The notes under the pieces are model-generated. The model had not been told where the DNA came from. It worked only from the letters and a program-made list of their open reading frames with translations, and did not search any database. A stretch of DNA of 10,759 nucleotides. It comes from an uncultured Bifidobacterium sp. GTDB taxonomy: Bacteria > Actinomycetota > Actinomycetes > Actinomycetales > Bifidobacteriaceae. This document shows, in pieces, positions 1-6,599 of this stretch (position 1 is its first letter; each line of letters starts with the position of its first letter). The translations under genes were made by a program, and so were the position numbers. Location: NCBI GenBank assembly GCA_937874315.1, contig CALNAE010000056.1, positions 1-10,759 on the forward strand, given 5' to 3'.

Positions 1-105
1 CGTCTGAGGCGATGAGCGCCACGCTGGCGAGTACCGGTGCCGGATGGCCGATGGCGCGGCTGTGCGGGTGTCCGCATATCGGCGCGAGATGAGGTATTCG
101 AGACG
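1..105. other. Left edge, no supported gene
   Basis: This short stretch follows the mntP stop codon on the minus strand and reaches the window edge. Two minus-strand frames and part of one plus-strand frame stay open, but none has a recognisable motif or a start codon preceded by a ribosome binding site. A weak 5-bp hairpin (TGCGG, GTGT loop, CCGCA, 63-76) lies about 30 nt past the mntP stop and could act as its transcription end, although no T-run follows it. A partial gene entering from the left cannot be excluded. Confidence 0.4.
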
Positions 106-669
106 CTAGGGGAGCATGCCGAAATGCTCGAGCAGCACTTTCACCCCGATGAGTATCAGTACAACGCCTCCGGCAACCTGCGCCGGTTTTTGCCAGCGTA
201 TGCCCACGATCTTTCCTAGGTGCAGACCGGTTACGGACAGAACCGCCGTAACCGCGCCGATCAGGCTGACGGCCAGCCACACGCTCACCTTCATGAAGGC
301 CAGGCTCACTCCCACGGCAAGGGCGTCAATGCTGCAGGCGATCGCCAACGGCAGCATATGCCGCCAATCGAATTGCGAATCGCGGGTATCGACCGTGTCC
401 TTTCGAAACGCCTCCCTGATCATGTTGCCGCCGAGCACGGTCAGCAGGACGAAGATGATCCAGTGGTTCACGGCGCCGAGATACGCGCTCAGCTCGGTGC
501 CGATAGCGATGCCGATGAGGGGAAACAGGGCTTGAAAACCGCCGAACCATAATGCGGTGGCAAGTGCGTCACCGGTTTTGATGTGTATCGCCGTCATGCC
601 TTTGCCTATCGATACGGCAAAGGCATCAAGAGATACGGAAATAGCTATGGCTATGAGTGCAATGATCAT
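106..669 (-). CDS. mntP: Manganese efflux pump, MntP family
   Basis: The 187-residue product matches the usual length of MntP (formerly YebN), an inner-membrane exporter that protects cells from excess Mn2+. It is very hydrophobic, with about six membrane segments. Two half-repeats each carry the family's signature acidic motif: SLDAFAVSIGKG near residues 13-24 (Asp15) and SIDALAVGVS near 113-122 (Asp115). These Asp residues correspond to those known to matter in E. coli MntP. The stretch GGFQALFPLIG (43-53) and NHWIIFVLLTVLGG (68-81) are also typical. The ATG at 669 puts the N-terminus exactly where the family begins, although no Shine-Dalgarno sequence precedes it. The gene is transcribed in the same direction as ppa but is probably separated from it by a terminator, with its own promoter in the 284-nt spacer. 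Family assignment is firm; substrate preference is from family knowledge. Confidence 0.93.
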   Translation of the reverse strand: MIIALIAIAISVSLDAFAVSIGKGMTAIHIKTGDALATALWFGGFQALFPLIGIAIGTELSAYLGAVNHWIIFVLLTVLGGNMIREAFRKDTVDTRDSQFDWRHMLPLAIACSIDALAVGVSLAFMKVSVWLAVSLIGAVTAVLSVTGLHLGKIVGIRWQKPAQVAGGVVLILIGVKVLLEHFGMLP

Positions 670-688
670 ATTCGGTATTCGCTGGGTT

Positions 689-704
689 CATCCCATGTGG
701 GATG
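689..704. promoter_or_regulatory. Palindrome in the mntP leader, possible operator or hairpin
   Basis: A perfect 7-bp inverted repeat, CATCCCA-TG-TGGGATG, lies 20 nt upstream of the mntP start codon, where a Shine-Dalgarno sequence would be expected nearby but is absent. It could be a metal-regulator binding site or an RNA hairpin controlling initiation. It does not resemble the DtxR/IdeR or MntR consensus as I know them, so the role is inference. Confidence 0.35.
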
Positions 705-742
705 GGCCTCGACGGTTTCGCCCGCCTACGCCTAGGATACCG

Positions 743-764
743 ACACAGAACTGCCGGTCTGTAT
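743..764 (-). promoter_or_regulatory. Hairpin in the mntP 5' leader
   Basis: On the minus strand, ATACAGA pairs with TCTGTGT (one G-T pair) across an 8-nt loop. Together with the palindrome at 689-704 it gives the presumed 145-nt leader at least two stem-loops. No conserved yybP-ykoY manganese riboswitch core is visible. Function is unknown. Confidence 0.25.
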
Positions 765-820
765 GCCGGCTTTGAATTCCAAGCGAAATGCCGTTCGGAT
801 GTCGTTGGTTGTTGTTGTGA

Positions 821-850
821 ACCCTACCAGCGTTCGGTCCGTTTTGTCAA
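821..850 (-). promoter_or_regulatory. Candidate mntP promoter
   Basis: A perfect -35 hexamer TTGACA (845-850) is followed, 18 nt later on the minus strand, by TAGGGT (821-826), a poor -10 with 3 of 6 matches. If used, transcription would start near 814 and leave a leader of about 145 nt before mntP. The rest of the 670-953 spacer holds no gene. Confidence 0.35.
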
Positions 851-899
851 TACCCTGTAGGCTGCGACGACCGGTGATATTGCAGCATAATACAGCTGT

Positions 900-926
900 G
901 GGCGGGACCCGTACCGGATCCCGCCC
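900..926 (-). terminator. Hairpin terminator after ppa
   Basis: GGGCGGGATCC, a GGTAC loop and GGGTCCCGCCC form an 11-bp stem with a single G-T wobble, starting 27 nt past the ppa stop. There is no T-run after the stem, so it is a GC-rich stem of the kind often seen in actinobacteria rather than a textbook intrinsic terminator. It separates ppa from mntP. Confidence 0.6.
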
Positions 927-953
927 ACCATACAAGCGTTTGTTATGCCACGC

Positions 954-1445
954 TCACTGCTGGGCGGCGAGTCGTTCGCGCGCCTCCTCGATGGCCTGCT
1001 CGGCCTTGTCGACGCTGGTCCAGTAATCGCCAGGCTGGACCTCCTTGCCGGGTTCGAGCGCCTTGTACTGCTCGAAGAAATGCTTGATCTCGGCCTTGTG
1101 GAATTCGTTGACGTCGTCGATGTCCTTGATGTCGTTGAAACGCACGTCATCGGGAACGCACAGCACCTTGTCGTCGCCGCCGGCCTCGTCGACCATATGA
1201 TACAGGCCAACGGCGCGGCACTTGACGATGCAGCCGGGGAACACCGAGTTCGGAATCATGACGAGGGCATCCAGCGGATCGCCGTCCTCGCCCAGCGTGC
1301 CGTCGATGTAACCGTAATCATCCGGGTATCCCATCGCGGTGAAAAGCGTGCGATCAAGGAAGACCTTGCCACTGTCGTGATCGACCTCGTACTTGTTCTT
1401 GGAACCACGGGGGATTTCCACGACGACGTTGAATGATTCTGCCAT
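954..1445 (-). CDS. ppa: Inorganic pyrophosphatase (family I)
   Basis: This 163-residue cytoplasmic enzyme hydrolyses pyrophosphate to two phosphates and so pulls biosynthetic reactions forward. The family I signature EDGDPLDALV is at residues 53-62, with metal-binding Asp54, Asp56 and Asp59. Other family features are VEIPRGSKNKYE near the N-terminus, GYPDDYGYIDGT (39-50) and the acidic DIDDVNEF region (108-115). The length is close to the bacterial norm of about 160-175. The frame stays open for 53 codons upstream, but the start chosen is the ATG at 1445. It is preceded by AAAGGAG at 7-nt spacing and places the MAESFNVVVEIPRG terminus where actinobacterial homologues begin. It lies downstream of glgE on the same strand with a 160-nt gap that probably holds its own promoter, and it is followed by a strong hairpin. 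Confidence 0.97.
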   Translation of the reverse strand: MAESFNVVVEIPRGSKNKYEVDHDSGKVFLDRTLFTAMGYPDDYGYIDGTLGEDGDPLDALVMIPNSVFPGCIVKCRAVGLYHMVDEAGGDDKVLCVPDDVRFNDIKDIDDVNEFHKAEIKHFFEQYKALEPGKEVQPGDYWTSVDKAEQAIEEARERLAAQQ

Positions 1446-1519
1446 TTGTATGCTCCTTTGTATTGCCGATTTGTCTCGAACAATCCGGTTTCGGGCGCGA
1501 TGCCCAAACCCTGCCTCCC

Positions 1520-1547
1520 AGCATACCCGCCAGCGGGCACAGGCCAA
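1520..1547 (-). promoter_or_regulatory. Candidate ppa promoter
   Basis: On the minus strand TTGGCC (1542-1547) and TATGCT (1520-1525) are separated by 16 nt and match the sigma-70-type hexamers at 4 of 6 positions each. Transcription would start near 1513, giving a leader of about 68 nt before ppa. It overlaps the hairpin at 1532-1555, so the assignment is tentative. Confidence 0.3.
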
Positions 1548-1555
1548 CGCCCGCT
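1532..1555 (-). terminator. Possible terminator hairpin after glgE
   Basis: AGCGGGC and GCCCGCT pair over a 10-nt loop about 50 nt after the glgE stop. No T-run follows. It could end the glgE transcript, or be incidental to the overlapping ppa promoter candidate. Confidence 0.3.
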
Positions 1556-1605
1556 CGTCCGCCGTGGGACACGTCGATGGATGCCCCGCCGTATGCCGAA
1601 ACACA

Positions 1606-3996
1606 TCAGTATTCGACGCTGAGAATATGGGCCACGTCGCTCCATGGCGCGAGTGAGACGAAGTTGTCCCAGCCCCATTGGAATTCGCGTCCCGTCAATT
1701 CGTCGCGCATGATCAGTGCGTGATCGGTGGGCAGATCGTAGTCACCCAATTCGAGGTGAACCATCGACTGATGGGCGTCATGCCCGTCGAGGTTGACCAC
1801 GACCACCAGCGTGTCCGGTCTGCCGGTTCCGGTAAGCGCCGCCGGAGTGTGCCGCGCGAAGGCGATGATATTCGGGTCGTCGCTTTCCAACACCGTGAGG
1901 TTATGGTAGCTCGCGCACGCCGGATGGCGTCGGCGAATCGAGTTGAGCGAGGTGAGCAGCTCGGCGATGCCATACCGTGGGGCGTCGCGCCAGTCCCGGA
2001 CCTTGATCTCGTATTTTTCATTGTCGAGCTGCTCTTCGAAACCGGGTCGCTGCCGGTTTTCGATCAGCTCGTAGCCGTTGTAGATGCCCCACGACGGTGA
2101 GCCCATGGCGGCGAGCACCGCACGCACGGCGTGACCGGCGATGCCGTTGTCGCGAATATAGTCGGTAAGGATGTCGGGCGTGGTGGGCCAGAAGGTGTTG
2201 TGTTGATAGAATGCCGCATCACCGTTGGTTTGCGCAAGGTATTTGCCCAGTTCTTCCTTGGTGTTGCGCCAGGGGAAATAGCAGTGCGACTGGGTGAATC
2301 CGGCGTAGCTCAGCGCCCGCATCATACCCGGGCGGGTGAAGGCCTCGGCGAGGAACAGCGTTTCCGGGTGTCGTTTGGTGACGGCCGCGATGACGTCCTG
2401 CCAGAAGCGCACGGGTTTGGTGTGGGGATTGTCGACACGGAAGATCGTGACGCCGGCGGCGACCCAGAGGTCCATGATTCGCTCGACCTCGCGCTCGATG
2501 CCGGGCATATCCTCGTTGAAATCGATGGGATAGATGTCCTGGTATTTCTTCGGCGGGTTCTCGGCGAAGGCGATGGAGCCGTCGGGCTTGTGCAGGAACC
2601 AGTTCGGATGTTGTTTCACCCACGGATGATCCGGTGAGCATTGCAAGGCGAAGTCAAGCGCGACCTCCAAGCCCAACTCGTGCGCCCTGCGGCAGAATGC
2701 CTTGAAATCGTCCATGGTGCCGAGCAATGGATCGACGGTGTCGTGACCTCCCAGGCTGGAACCGATGCCAAATGGCGAACCCACGTCATTCGGCCCCGCG
2801 ACCAATGTGTTGTTGCGGCCTTTACGGTTGGTGGTGCCTATGGGGAAGATCGGCGGCAGATAGACCACGTCGAAGCCCTCGTCCGCCGCGCGTTCCAGAC
2901 CTCGTATCGCGGTGTGCAGATTGCCCTGGGTAATCGTGTGCGTATCGGGATCCTGTCGTGCGCCTTCGGAACGTGGAAAGAACTGATACCAAGCGGCGAA
3001 ACTTGATTTCGGACGCTGCACGCGCAGAGTCCGGACGAAGGTGGACACGGCGTCTCGCAGCGGGTGGGTGTCGTGCAGCTGGTCGATGACGTCGCTCTCG
3101 GCAGCTGCGAGACGAGCGCCGTCGTCGGTGTTTTCGTCCGCTAGGACGGAGGCCGCGCGCTCGAGCGCACGACGATTGCGCACATGCAGCCCGGAATCAT
3201 CGCTCCGGGCCCAGCGCCGTAGCAGATTGGCCCCGGACTGCAGGGCGTTTTCGGCATCGTCATGCATGGTCACTTTGATGCGTGCGTCGTGCAGCCACGT
3301 GGCATAGGAATCCTGCCATCCCTCGATGGCTATGGTCCAGTCCCCTAATTCTCGTTTGACGGCGGGCCAGGCGCCCTGCCATGGCTTGGTGTCGCTGTGC
3401 TCGCCGGCCTGCAGCTGAACCGTCCACCGATCGAGCCCCGGGTTGGCACAGGTCATCGCCGTCCGTTGCATCTCACGGCCCCGGGTGTTGCGTAGCACCG
3501 CGGTCGCGCCTATTGCTCCGCGGCCCTCGGCGAATATCTGAGCCGAGACGTCGAATGGCTCACCCAGCTCCGTGCGCATGGGGAAACGGTCGTTCTCCAC
3601 GTTGGGCGTAACGTCCATGATCACCACGCGTCCAAACTGTCCCGGTTCCTTCACGGCAAGGCTGGGCGCGGGGGCATCGACGGTGAACGCGGCACGGACC
3701 GTGGCGGACCGCGGCGTCGTCTCATTGCCGTCAGAGGTCGCCGCGCGCCGCGTGCGGGTGGGCAGCGGATGGTTCGTTCGGGTCGTCTTCTTTCCCTTGG
3801 CCGTTCGATGCGGCGAAGGGCCCGAGCTCGAGCCTGACGTCGGCATTGATGCGTGTCGACTATCCGGTGTGGGTTGAATATCGCGTGGGGCGTCAATCGC
3901 GGTGTCGGATTTATTGGGCGACACGGCCGCGCTTGTGGAAGATGACGGGTGAATGGTGTGCGTGGTGCGCCTACTGGCGCGTTTTCTGGCTGCCAT
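1606..3996 (-). CDS. glgE: Alpha-1,4-glucan:maltose-1-phosphate maltosyltransferase GlgE with long N-terminal tail
   Basis: GlgE (GH13 subfamily 3) transfers maltose from alpha-maltose-1-phosphate to the non-reducing end of alpha-1,4-glucans, releasing phosphate. Numbering is from the ATG at 3996 (796 residues). A Ser/Thr/Pro/Arg/Lys-rich tail fills about 1-115. An N-terminal beta-domain begins near GRVVIMDV (122). The catalytic barrel runs from WYQFFPRS (336-343) through LPPIFPIG (380-387), NPPKKYQDIYP (480-490), FRVDNPHTK and LAEAFT to IYNGYELIENR (638-648). A C-terminal beta-domain follows. By alignment from memory with Streptomyces coelicolor GlgE, the nucleophile is Asp522 and the acid/base Glu551, with a third acidic residue Asp608. 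The spacings of 29 and 86 match that enzyme. The tail accounts for the excess over the usual 675-700 residues. The frame is open upstream to 4119, but that part looks non-coding. No GlgM, TreS, maltokinase or GlgB is present here to supply substrate. Confidence 0.94.
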   Translation of the reverse strand: MAARKRASRRTTHTIHPSSSTSAAVSPNKSDTAIDAPRDIQPTPDSRHASMPTSGSSSGPSPHRTAKGKKTTRTNHPLPTRTRRAATSDGNETTPRSATVRAAFTVDAPAPSLAVKEPGQFGRVVIMDVTPNVENDRFPMRTELGEPFDVSAQIFAEGRGAIGATAVLRNTRGREMQRTAMTCANPGLDRWTVQLQAGEHSDTKPWQGAWPAVKRELGDWTIAIEGWQDSYATWLHDARIKVTMHDDAENALQSGANLLRRWARSDDSGLHVRNRRALERAASVLADENTDDGARLAAAESDVIDQLHDTHPLRDAVSTFVRTLRVQRPKSSFAAWYQFFPRSEGARQDPDTHTITQGNLHTAIRGLERAADEGFDVVYLPPIFPIGTTNRKGRNNTLVAGPNDVGSPFGIGSSLGGHDTVDPLLGTMDDFKAFCRRAHELGLEVALDFALQCSPDHPWVKQHPNWFLHKPDGSIAFAENPPKKYQDIYPIDFNEDMPGIEREVERIMDLWVAAGVTIFRVDNPHTKPVRFWQDVIAAVTKRHPETLFLAEAFTRPGMMRALSYAGFTQSHCYFPWRNTKEELGKYLAQTNGDAAFYQHNTFWPTTPDILTDYIRDNGIAGHAVRAVLAAMGSPSWGIYNGYELIENRQRPGFEEQLDNEKYEIKVRDWRDAPRYGIAELLTSLNSIRRRHPACASYHNLTVLESDDPNIIAFARHTPAALTGTGRPDTLVVVVNLDGHDAHQSMVHLELGDYDLPTDHALIMRDELTGREFQWGWDNFVSLAPWSDVAHILSVEY

Positions 3997-4003
3997 ACCT
4001 CCC

Positions 4004-4009
4004 ATTGTA
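4004..4009 (-). promoter_or_regulatory. Candidate -10 box for a leaderless glgE mRNA
   Basis: TACAAT ends exactly 7 nt before the glgE ATG (3996). That is the TANNNT-N6-7-ATG arrangement typical of leaderless transcripts in actinobacteria. The GGGAGG between them is only 1 nt from the ATG, too close to serve as a Shine-Dalgarno site for it. No good -35 lies at the proper distance. The alternative in-frame ATG at 4005 overlaps this box and has no ribosome binding site. Confidence 0.45.
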
Positions 4010-4027
4010 GGGGTGTCAAACGCCGAA

Positions 4028-4055
4028 TTGTGCATCTTGCCGGGTCTGTGCACAA
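4028..4055. promoter_or_regulatory. Inverted repeat upstream of glgE, possible operator
   Basis: A perfect inverted repeat TTGTGCA-N14-TGCACAA has half-sites centred 21 bp apart, two helical turns, so a dimer could bind one face of the DNA. It covers the -35 region of the candidate glgE -10 box. The core TGTGCA also recurs as a direct repeat 18 bp apart. A repressor role is inference. Confidence 0.35.
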
Positions 4056-4117
4056 CACGCTGATGACCCCGGCCTTCGACCACAACCTCGCAAATCGTGG
4101 TTCGAATCCTCGACGAC

Positions 4118-4146
4118 ATGTCAGGCTCATGACATACGTCATGACG
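4118..4146. promoter_or_regulatory. Overlapping palindromes upstream of the adhesin gene
   Basis: Three inverted repeats overlap: ATGTCA-N6-TGACAT (4118-4135), TCATGAC-ATAC-GTCATGA (4127-4144) and the perfect palindrome CGTCATGACG (4137-4146). They lie 36-64 nt before the start of the secreted protein, where an operator would be expected. The recurring half-site is TCATGAC. I see no confident -35/-10 pair for this gene in 4056-4181. Confidence 0.4.
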
Positions 4147-4181
4147 ACGGGTCCGGGCGTATTACCAACGAAAGGACAACC

Positions 4182-6425
4182 ATGAATACAGCGTTACGCA
4201 ACAGGATCACCGCGCTGTTTGCCGTGATGGCAGCGATGCTGATGGCTATCGCTCTTCCCGGGACCGCAAACGCGGCGGATCTGCATCTGGCCGGATCGGA
4301 TCATTATCTGACGTATCGGGTCGATGGCGAACAGCTCTTCATCGGCGTGGTCACGCAGGACAATAGTGGTGAAAACTATTACTGCATAGAGGCCGGTGTG
4401 CCGGTGGACTACGGCATTCAAGAAGTCAAGGCCATCGCCGATTCCGATGATGCCCGGCGGCTCGCGTGGCTTATGGACCACTATCGAGACGGCGGCGACA
4501 AGGAGGCGCAGGCCGCCATCGGCATGATGGCACATGATCGGTATGATCGTGACCAGAGCATGTGGAAACGGCATCGTTCGATCATCGTGCAGACCTATCC
4601 GGGCCTTCAGGCGCGGGCCGACGAGCTTTGGAGACAGGCCGGGGAACACGCGCCGGCGTCCGCCGCCGTCGAACAGCATTTCATTCAGGGCCGGCGGCAG
4701 GGCAATGTCGAGGTGAGTGTTCGCAACGCCGATGGGAAGCCGGCCCGGGGGGTGCGTTATACCGTGTCGTTGCAAGGCCCCGCGGCTTTTGATGGCGGAT
4801 CGACGTCGGTATCGGGCGTGTCCGGTGTCGAATCGATTTCCCACGCGTGGGTGGCAACCGGTGCCGGTGAGGTGAGCGCCTCGGTGACCTATGAACGTGC
4901 GGTATTGGACCATATCGTGAGCCTGCAGGATTTCGTACGATTCGCGGGAATGAAACAGAGCGCCGGTGAGGTGGCGCGCTTCACCGTGCGCAAGGATTTT
5001 GCACCCACGATATCCACGCAGGTCAGTGCGAAGAAGGTCGATGCCGGGCAGACGGTCGGTGACGTCGTTGTATCAGGGGTGAGTTCGGCCGATGACGACT
5101 GGGTTCCCGGTCTCGCGTTGAAGGCGACGGGGTGGTATTTCGACGCTTTGCCCGCTGCGGCGATGAACCACCCGATCGCTCCGAATGCCAAGGAAAGCGC
5201 ATCCGGTTTTCTTCAACGACTCAAGGAATCGGGCTATCGACCCGCGGCGTTCGGTACCGCCACCTTCACCGGGCCGGATCAGCAAGTCGAAGTCAAGGCG
5301 ACTATGTCCGCAAATGGAGGCCAAGACTACCTGACTCCGGATACCTCTGGATTTGGGACATGGGTATGGGCCTTCGAACGCATTCAGCAGAGCGATGAGG
5401 CGAAGTCCTACCTGCTGGCCGATACCGTCACCGGATTCCCGGAGCGCAAGGAGACCAACACGCATCGCGGGGTCGTTCGCGTGCAGTCGACGGTGAGCGA
5501 ACACAGCGCAACGGTTGGTTCCGAACTGAGCGACACCATCACCGTCACCGGTTTTCCCGATGATCATGGTTCCTTCACCGGCGATGAGCAGTACGGCTTC
5601 GGCGCCGACGAGCCGCTGGCGCAGGTAAGGGTCTGGTGGTCGGGTGATGCCGATGACCAAACTCAGGATGCACGATATCGGCCTGAGACCGCGGCCGAAC
5701 CCGCCGCGGACGACCATCACCGGCTGATCGGCAGTTGGGATTATGAGGCGAAGAACGCAACGATCAGGGTCGGCGCCGGCGCGAAGGACGCCCACGGCAA
5801 TCCGGTCAATATTGTCGCGAAGGACCATGGCTGGTATGTGTTCGTATGGTCGTTTGCGGGCGATGATCGGGTGATGCCGGCGGCCAGCGGCTACGATGAC
5901 GCATGGGAACGCACACGGGTGGAGGAATTCGCCGTGCCCAAAGCGCCGTCGATCACCACTCGGGTGGATCCCGACAAGGTCGGTATCGATGAGGAATTCC
6001 GTGATTGCGCGACGGTACGCGGCGATCTGGATGAGGGCGCCTACGTGGAATTCACTGCGTATGGCGCGGTCGAGCCGAATGCCGAACCCGGGTCGAGCAC
6101 GCCATTATTGGATCGGGCCCGTGCCGAACTTGACCAGGGGCGCGGCGAACAGACCGTGTGTTCGCTCAAGACGCGCTCGCCGAAAGCCGGCCTGGTCTAT
6201 TGGAAGGCCACGGTGCTGAGCCGAGAAGGCGACGTGCTCACCACTCATGAGCTGGGGGCACCGGGCGAGATCGTTACGGTTCGACAGCCTCCGGCTCCGA
6301 CTCCCGAACGTCCCAAACTGGCTTCCACCGGGGCATCGGTGGCCGTGGCGGTGGGCGTCACGATGGCTGCCATGACGACAGGCGTCGTCATGCTGATAGC
6401 CATTCGCAGGCGTTCGAGAATGTAG
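4182..6425 (+). CDS. Secreted, wall-anchored thioester-domain adhesin with LASTG sorting signal
   Basis: The 747-residue product starts with a signal peptide (basic RNR, hydrophobic core, likely cleavage after ANA at 31). Residues about 35-165 resemble a thioester (TQXA/TED) domain of Gram-positive adhesins. YYCIEAG gives Cys68, and AQAAIG gives Gln110 in place of the usual TQxA; this pair could form the internal Cys-Gln bond that reacts with host amines. An Ig-like region (about 174-270) follows. Then come three related modules that open with PTISTQVSAKKV (275), RVQSTVSEHSATV (433) and PSITTRVDPDKV (589). The third contains Cys609 and Cys660, possibly disulfide-bonded. The C-terminus has LASTG (713-717), a hydrophobic helix and an RRRSR tail, a class E sortase signal; no sortase is encoded here. 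The ATG at 4182 follows AAAGGA at 5-nt spacing. The gene stands alone. The thioester call rests on motif reading only. Confidence 0.85.
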   Translation: MNTALRNRITALFAVMAAMLMAIALPGTANAADLHLAGSDHYLTYRVDGEQLFIGVVTQDNSGENYYCIEAGVPVDYGIQEVKAIADSDDARRLAWLMDHYRDGGDKEAQAAIGMMAHDRYDRDQSMWKRHRSIIVQTYPGLQARADELWRQAGEHAPASAAVEQHFIQGRRQGNVEVSVRNADGKPARGVRYTVSLQGPAAFDGGSTSVSGVSGVESISHAWVATGAGEVSASVTYERAVLDHIVSLQDFVRFAGMKQSAGEVARFTVRKDFAPTISTQVSAKKVDAGQTVGDVVVSGVSSADDDWVPGLALKATGWYFDALPAAAMNHPIAPNAKESASGFLQRLKESGYRPAAFGTATFTGPDQQVEVKATMSANGGQDYLTPDTSGFGTWVWAFERIQQSDEAKSYLLADTVTGFPERKETNTHRGVVRVQSTVSEHSATVGSELSDTITVTGFPDDHGSFTGDEQYGFGADEPLAQVRVWWSGDADDQTQDARYRPETAAEPAADDHHRLIGSWDYEAKNATIRVGAGAKDAHGNPVNIVAKDHGWYVFVWSFAGDDRVMPAASGYDDAWERTRVEEFAVPKAPSITTRVDPDKVGIDEEFRDCATVRGDLDEGAYVEFTAYGAVEPNAEPGSSTPLLDRARAELDQGRGEQTVCSLKTRSPKAGLVYWKATVLSREGDVLTTHELGAPGEIVTVRQPPAPTPERPKLASTGASVAVAVGVTMAAMTTGVVMLIAIRRRSRM

Positions 6426-6456
6426 TCGATTCCGCGATGGATCGGGTGGAACATTG

Positions 6457-6496
6457 CTTGGGCTGGTCTGGACTGGGCTGAGCTGGGCTGGGCTTA
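6457..6496. repeat. Imperfect GGGCT tandem repeat
   Basis: About 40 bp of degenerate pentamers with consensus GGGCT, best seen as period 10 (GGGCTGGTCT, GGACTGGGCT, GAGCTGGGCT, GGGCTTAG). It begins about 30 nt after the adhesin stop. It has no apparent coding role and could be a slippage-prone tract. Confidence 0.6.
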
Positions 6497-6521
6497 GACG
6501 GTGAGAACGTTCGCAACTAGG

Positions 6522-6567
6522 ATGCTGTCTCGGTTTTGCGTTGACTCGACGCGAATCGAGACAGCAT
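6522..6567. terminator. Strong hairpin between the adhesin and MFS genes, likely bidirectional terminator
   Basis: An 11-bp perfect outer stem (ATGCTGTCTCG with CGAGACAGCAT) continues through G-T and A-T pairs and a one-base bulge to an inner GCGT/ACGC stem and a TGACTCG loop. It lies about 100 nt past the adhesin stop and downstream of the minus-strand MFS gene and fragment. No T-run flanks it. An alternative pairing of TCGAGAC (6556-6562) with GTCTCGA (6576-6582) is possible. Termination of both convergent units is the simplest reading. Confidence 0.5.
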
Positions 6568-6599
6568 TCCAAGTCGTCTCGACGCCCGGAGCCAGTGCG

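Noticed and set aside
670..820. A yybP-ykoY manganese riboswitch ahead of mntP
   Set aside because: Expected from family knowledge, but the conserved core elements are not visible on the minus strand; only unrelated hairpins are. A covariance-model search would settle it.
763..1026. Small ORFs on both strands in the ppa-mntP spacer
   Set aside because: Their translations lack any pattern, and they overlap the ppa terminator or the end of ppa.
1446..1604. An N-terminal extension of pyrophosphatase
   Set aside because: The frame is open, but the extra residues do not occur in the family and the ATG at 1445 has an excellent ribosome binding site.
2131..2637. A 168-codon plus-strand open frame inside glgE
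   Set aside because: It is antisense to the most conserved part of the GlgE catalytic domain, has no ribosome binding site and no family motif; it is a by-product of GC-rich codon use.
4096..4112. A tRNA T-arm-like sequence (GGTTCGAATCC), possible tRNA gene or attachment site
   Set aside because: The T-loop and two inner pairs fit, but one stem pair is mismatched and no acceptor, D-arm or anticodon arm lies within the 65 nt upstream. No matching copy was seen elsewhere in the window.
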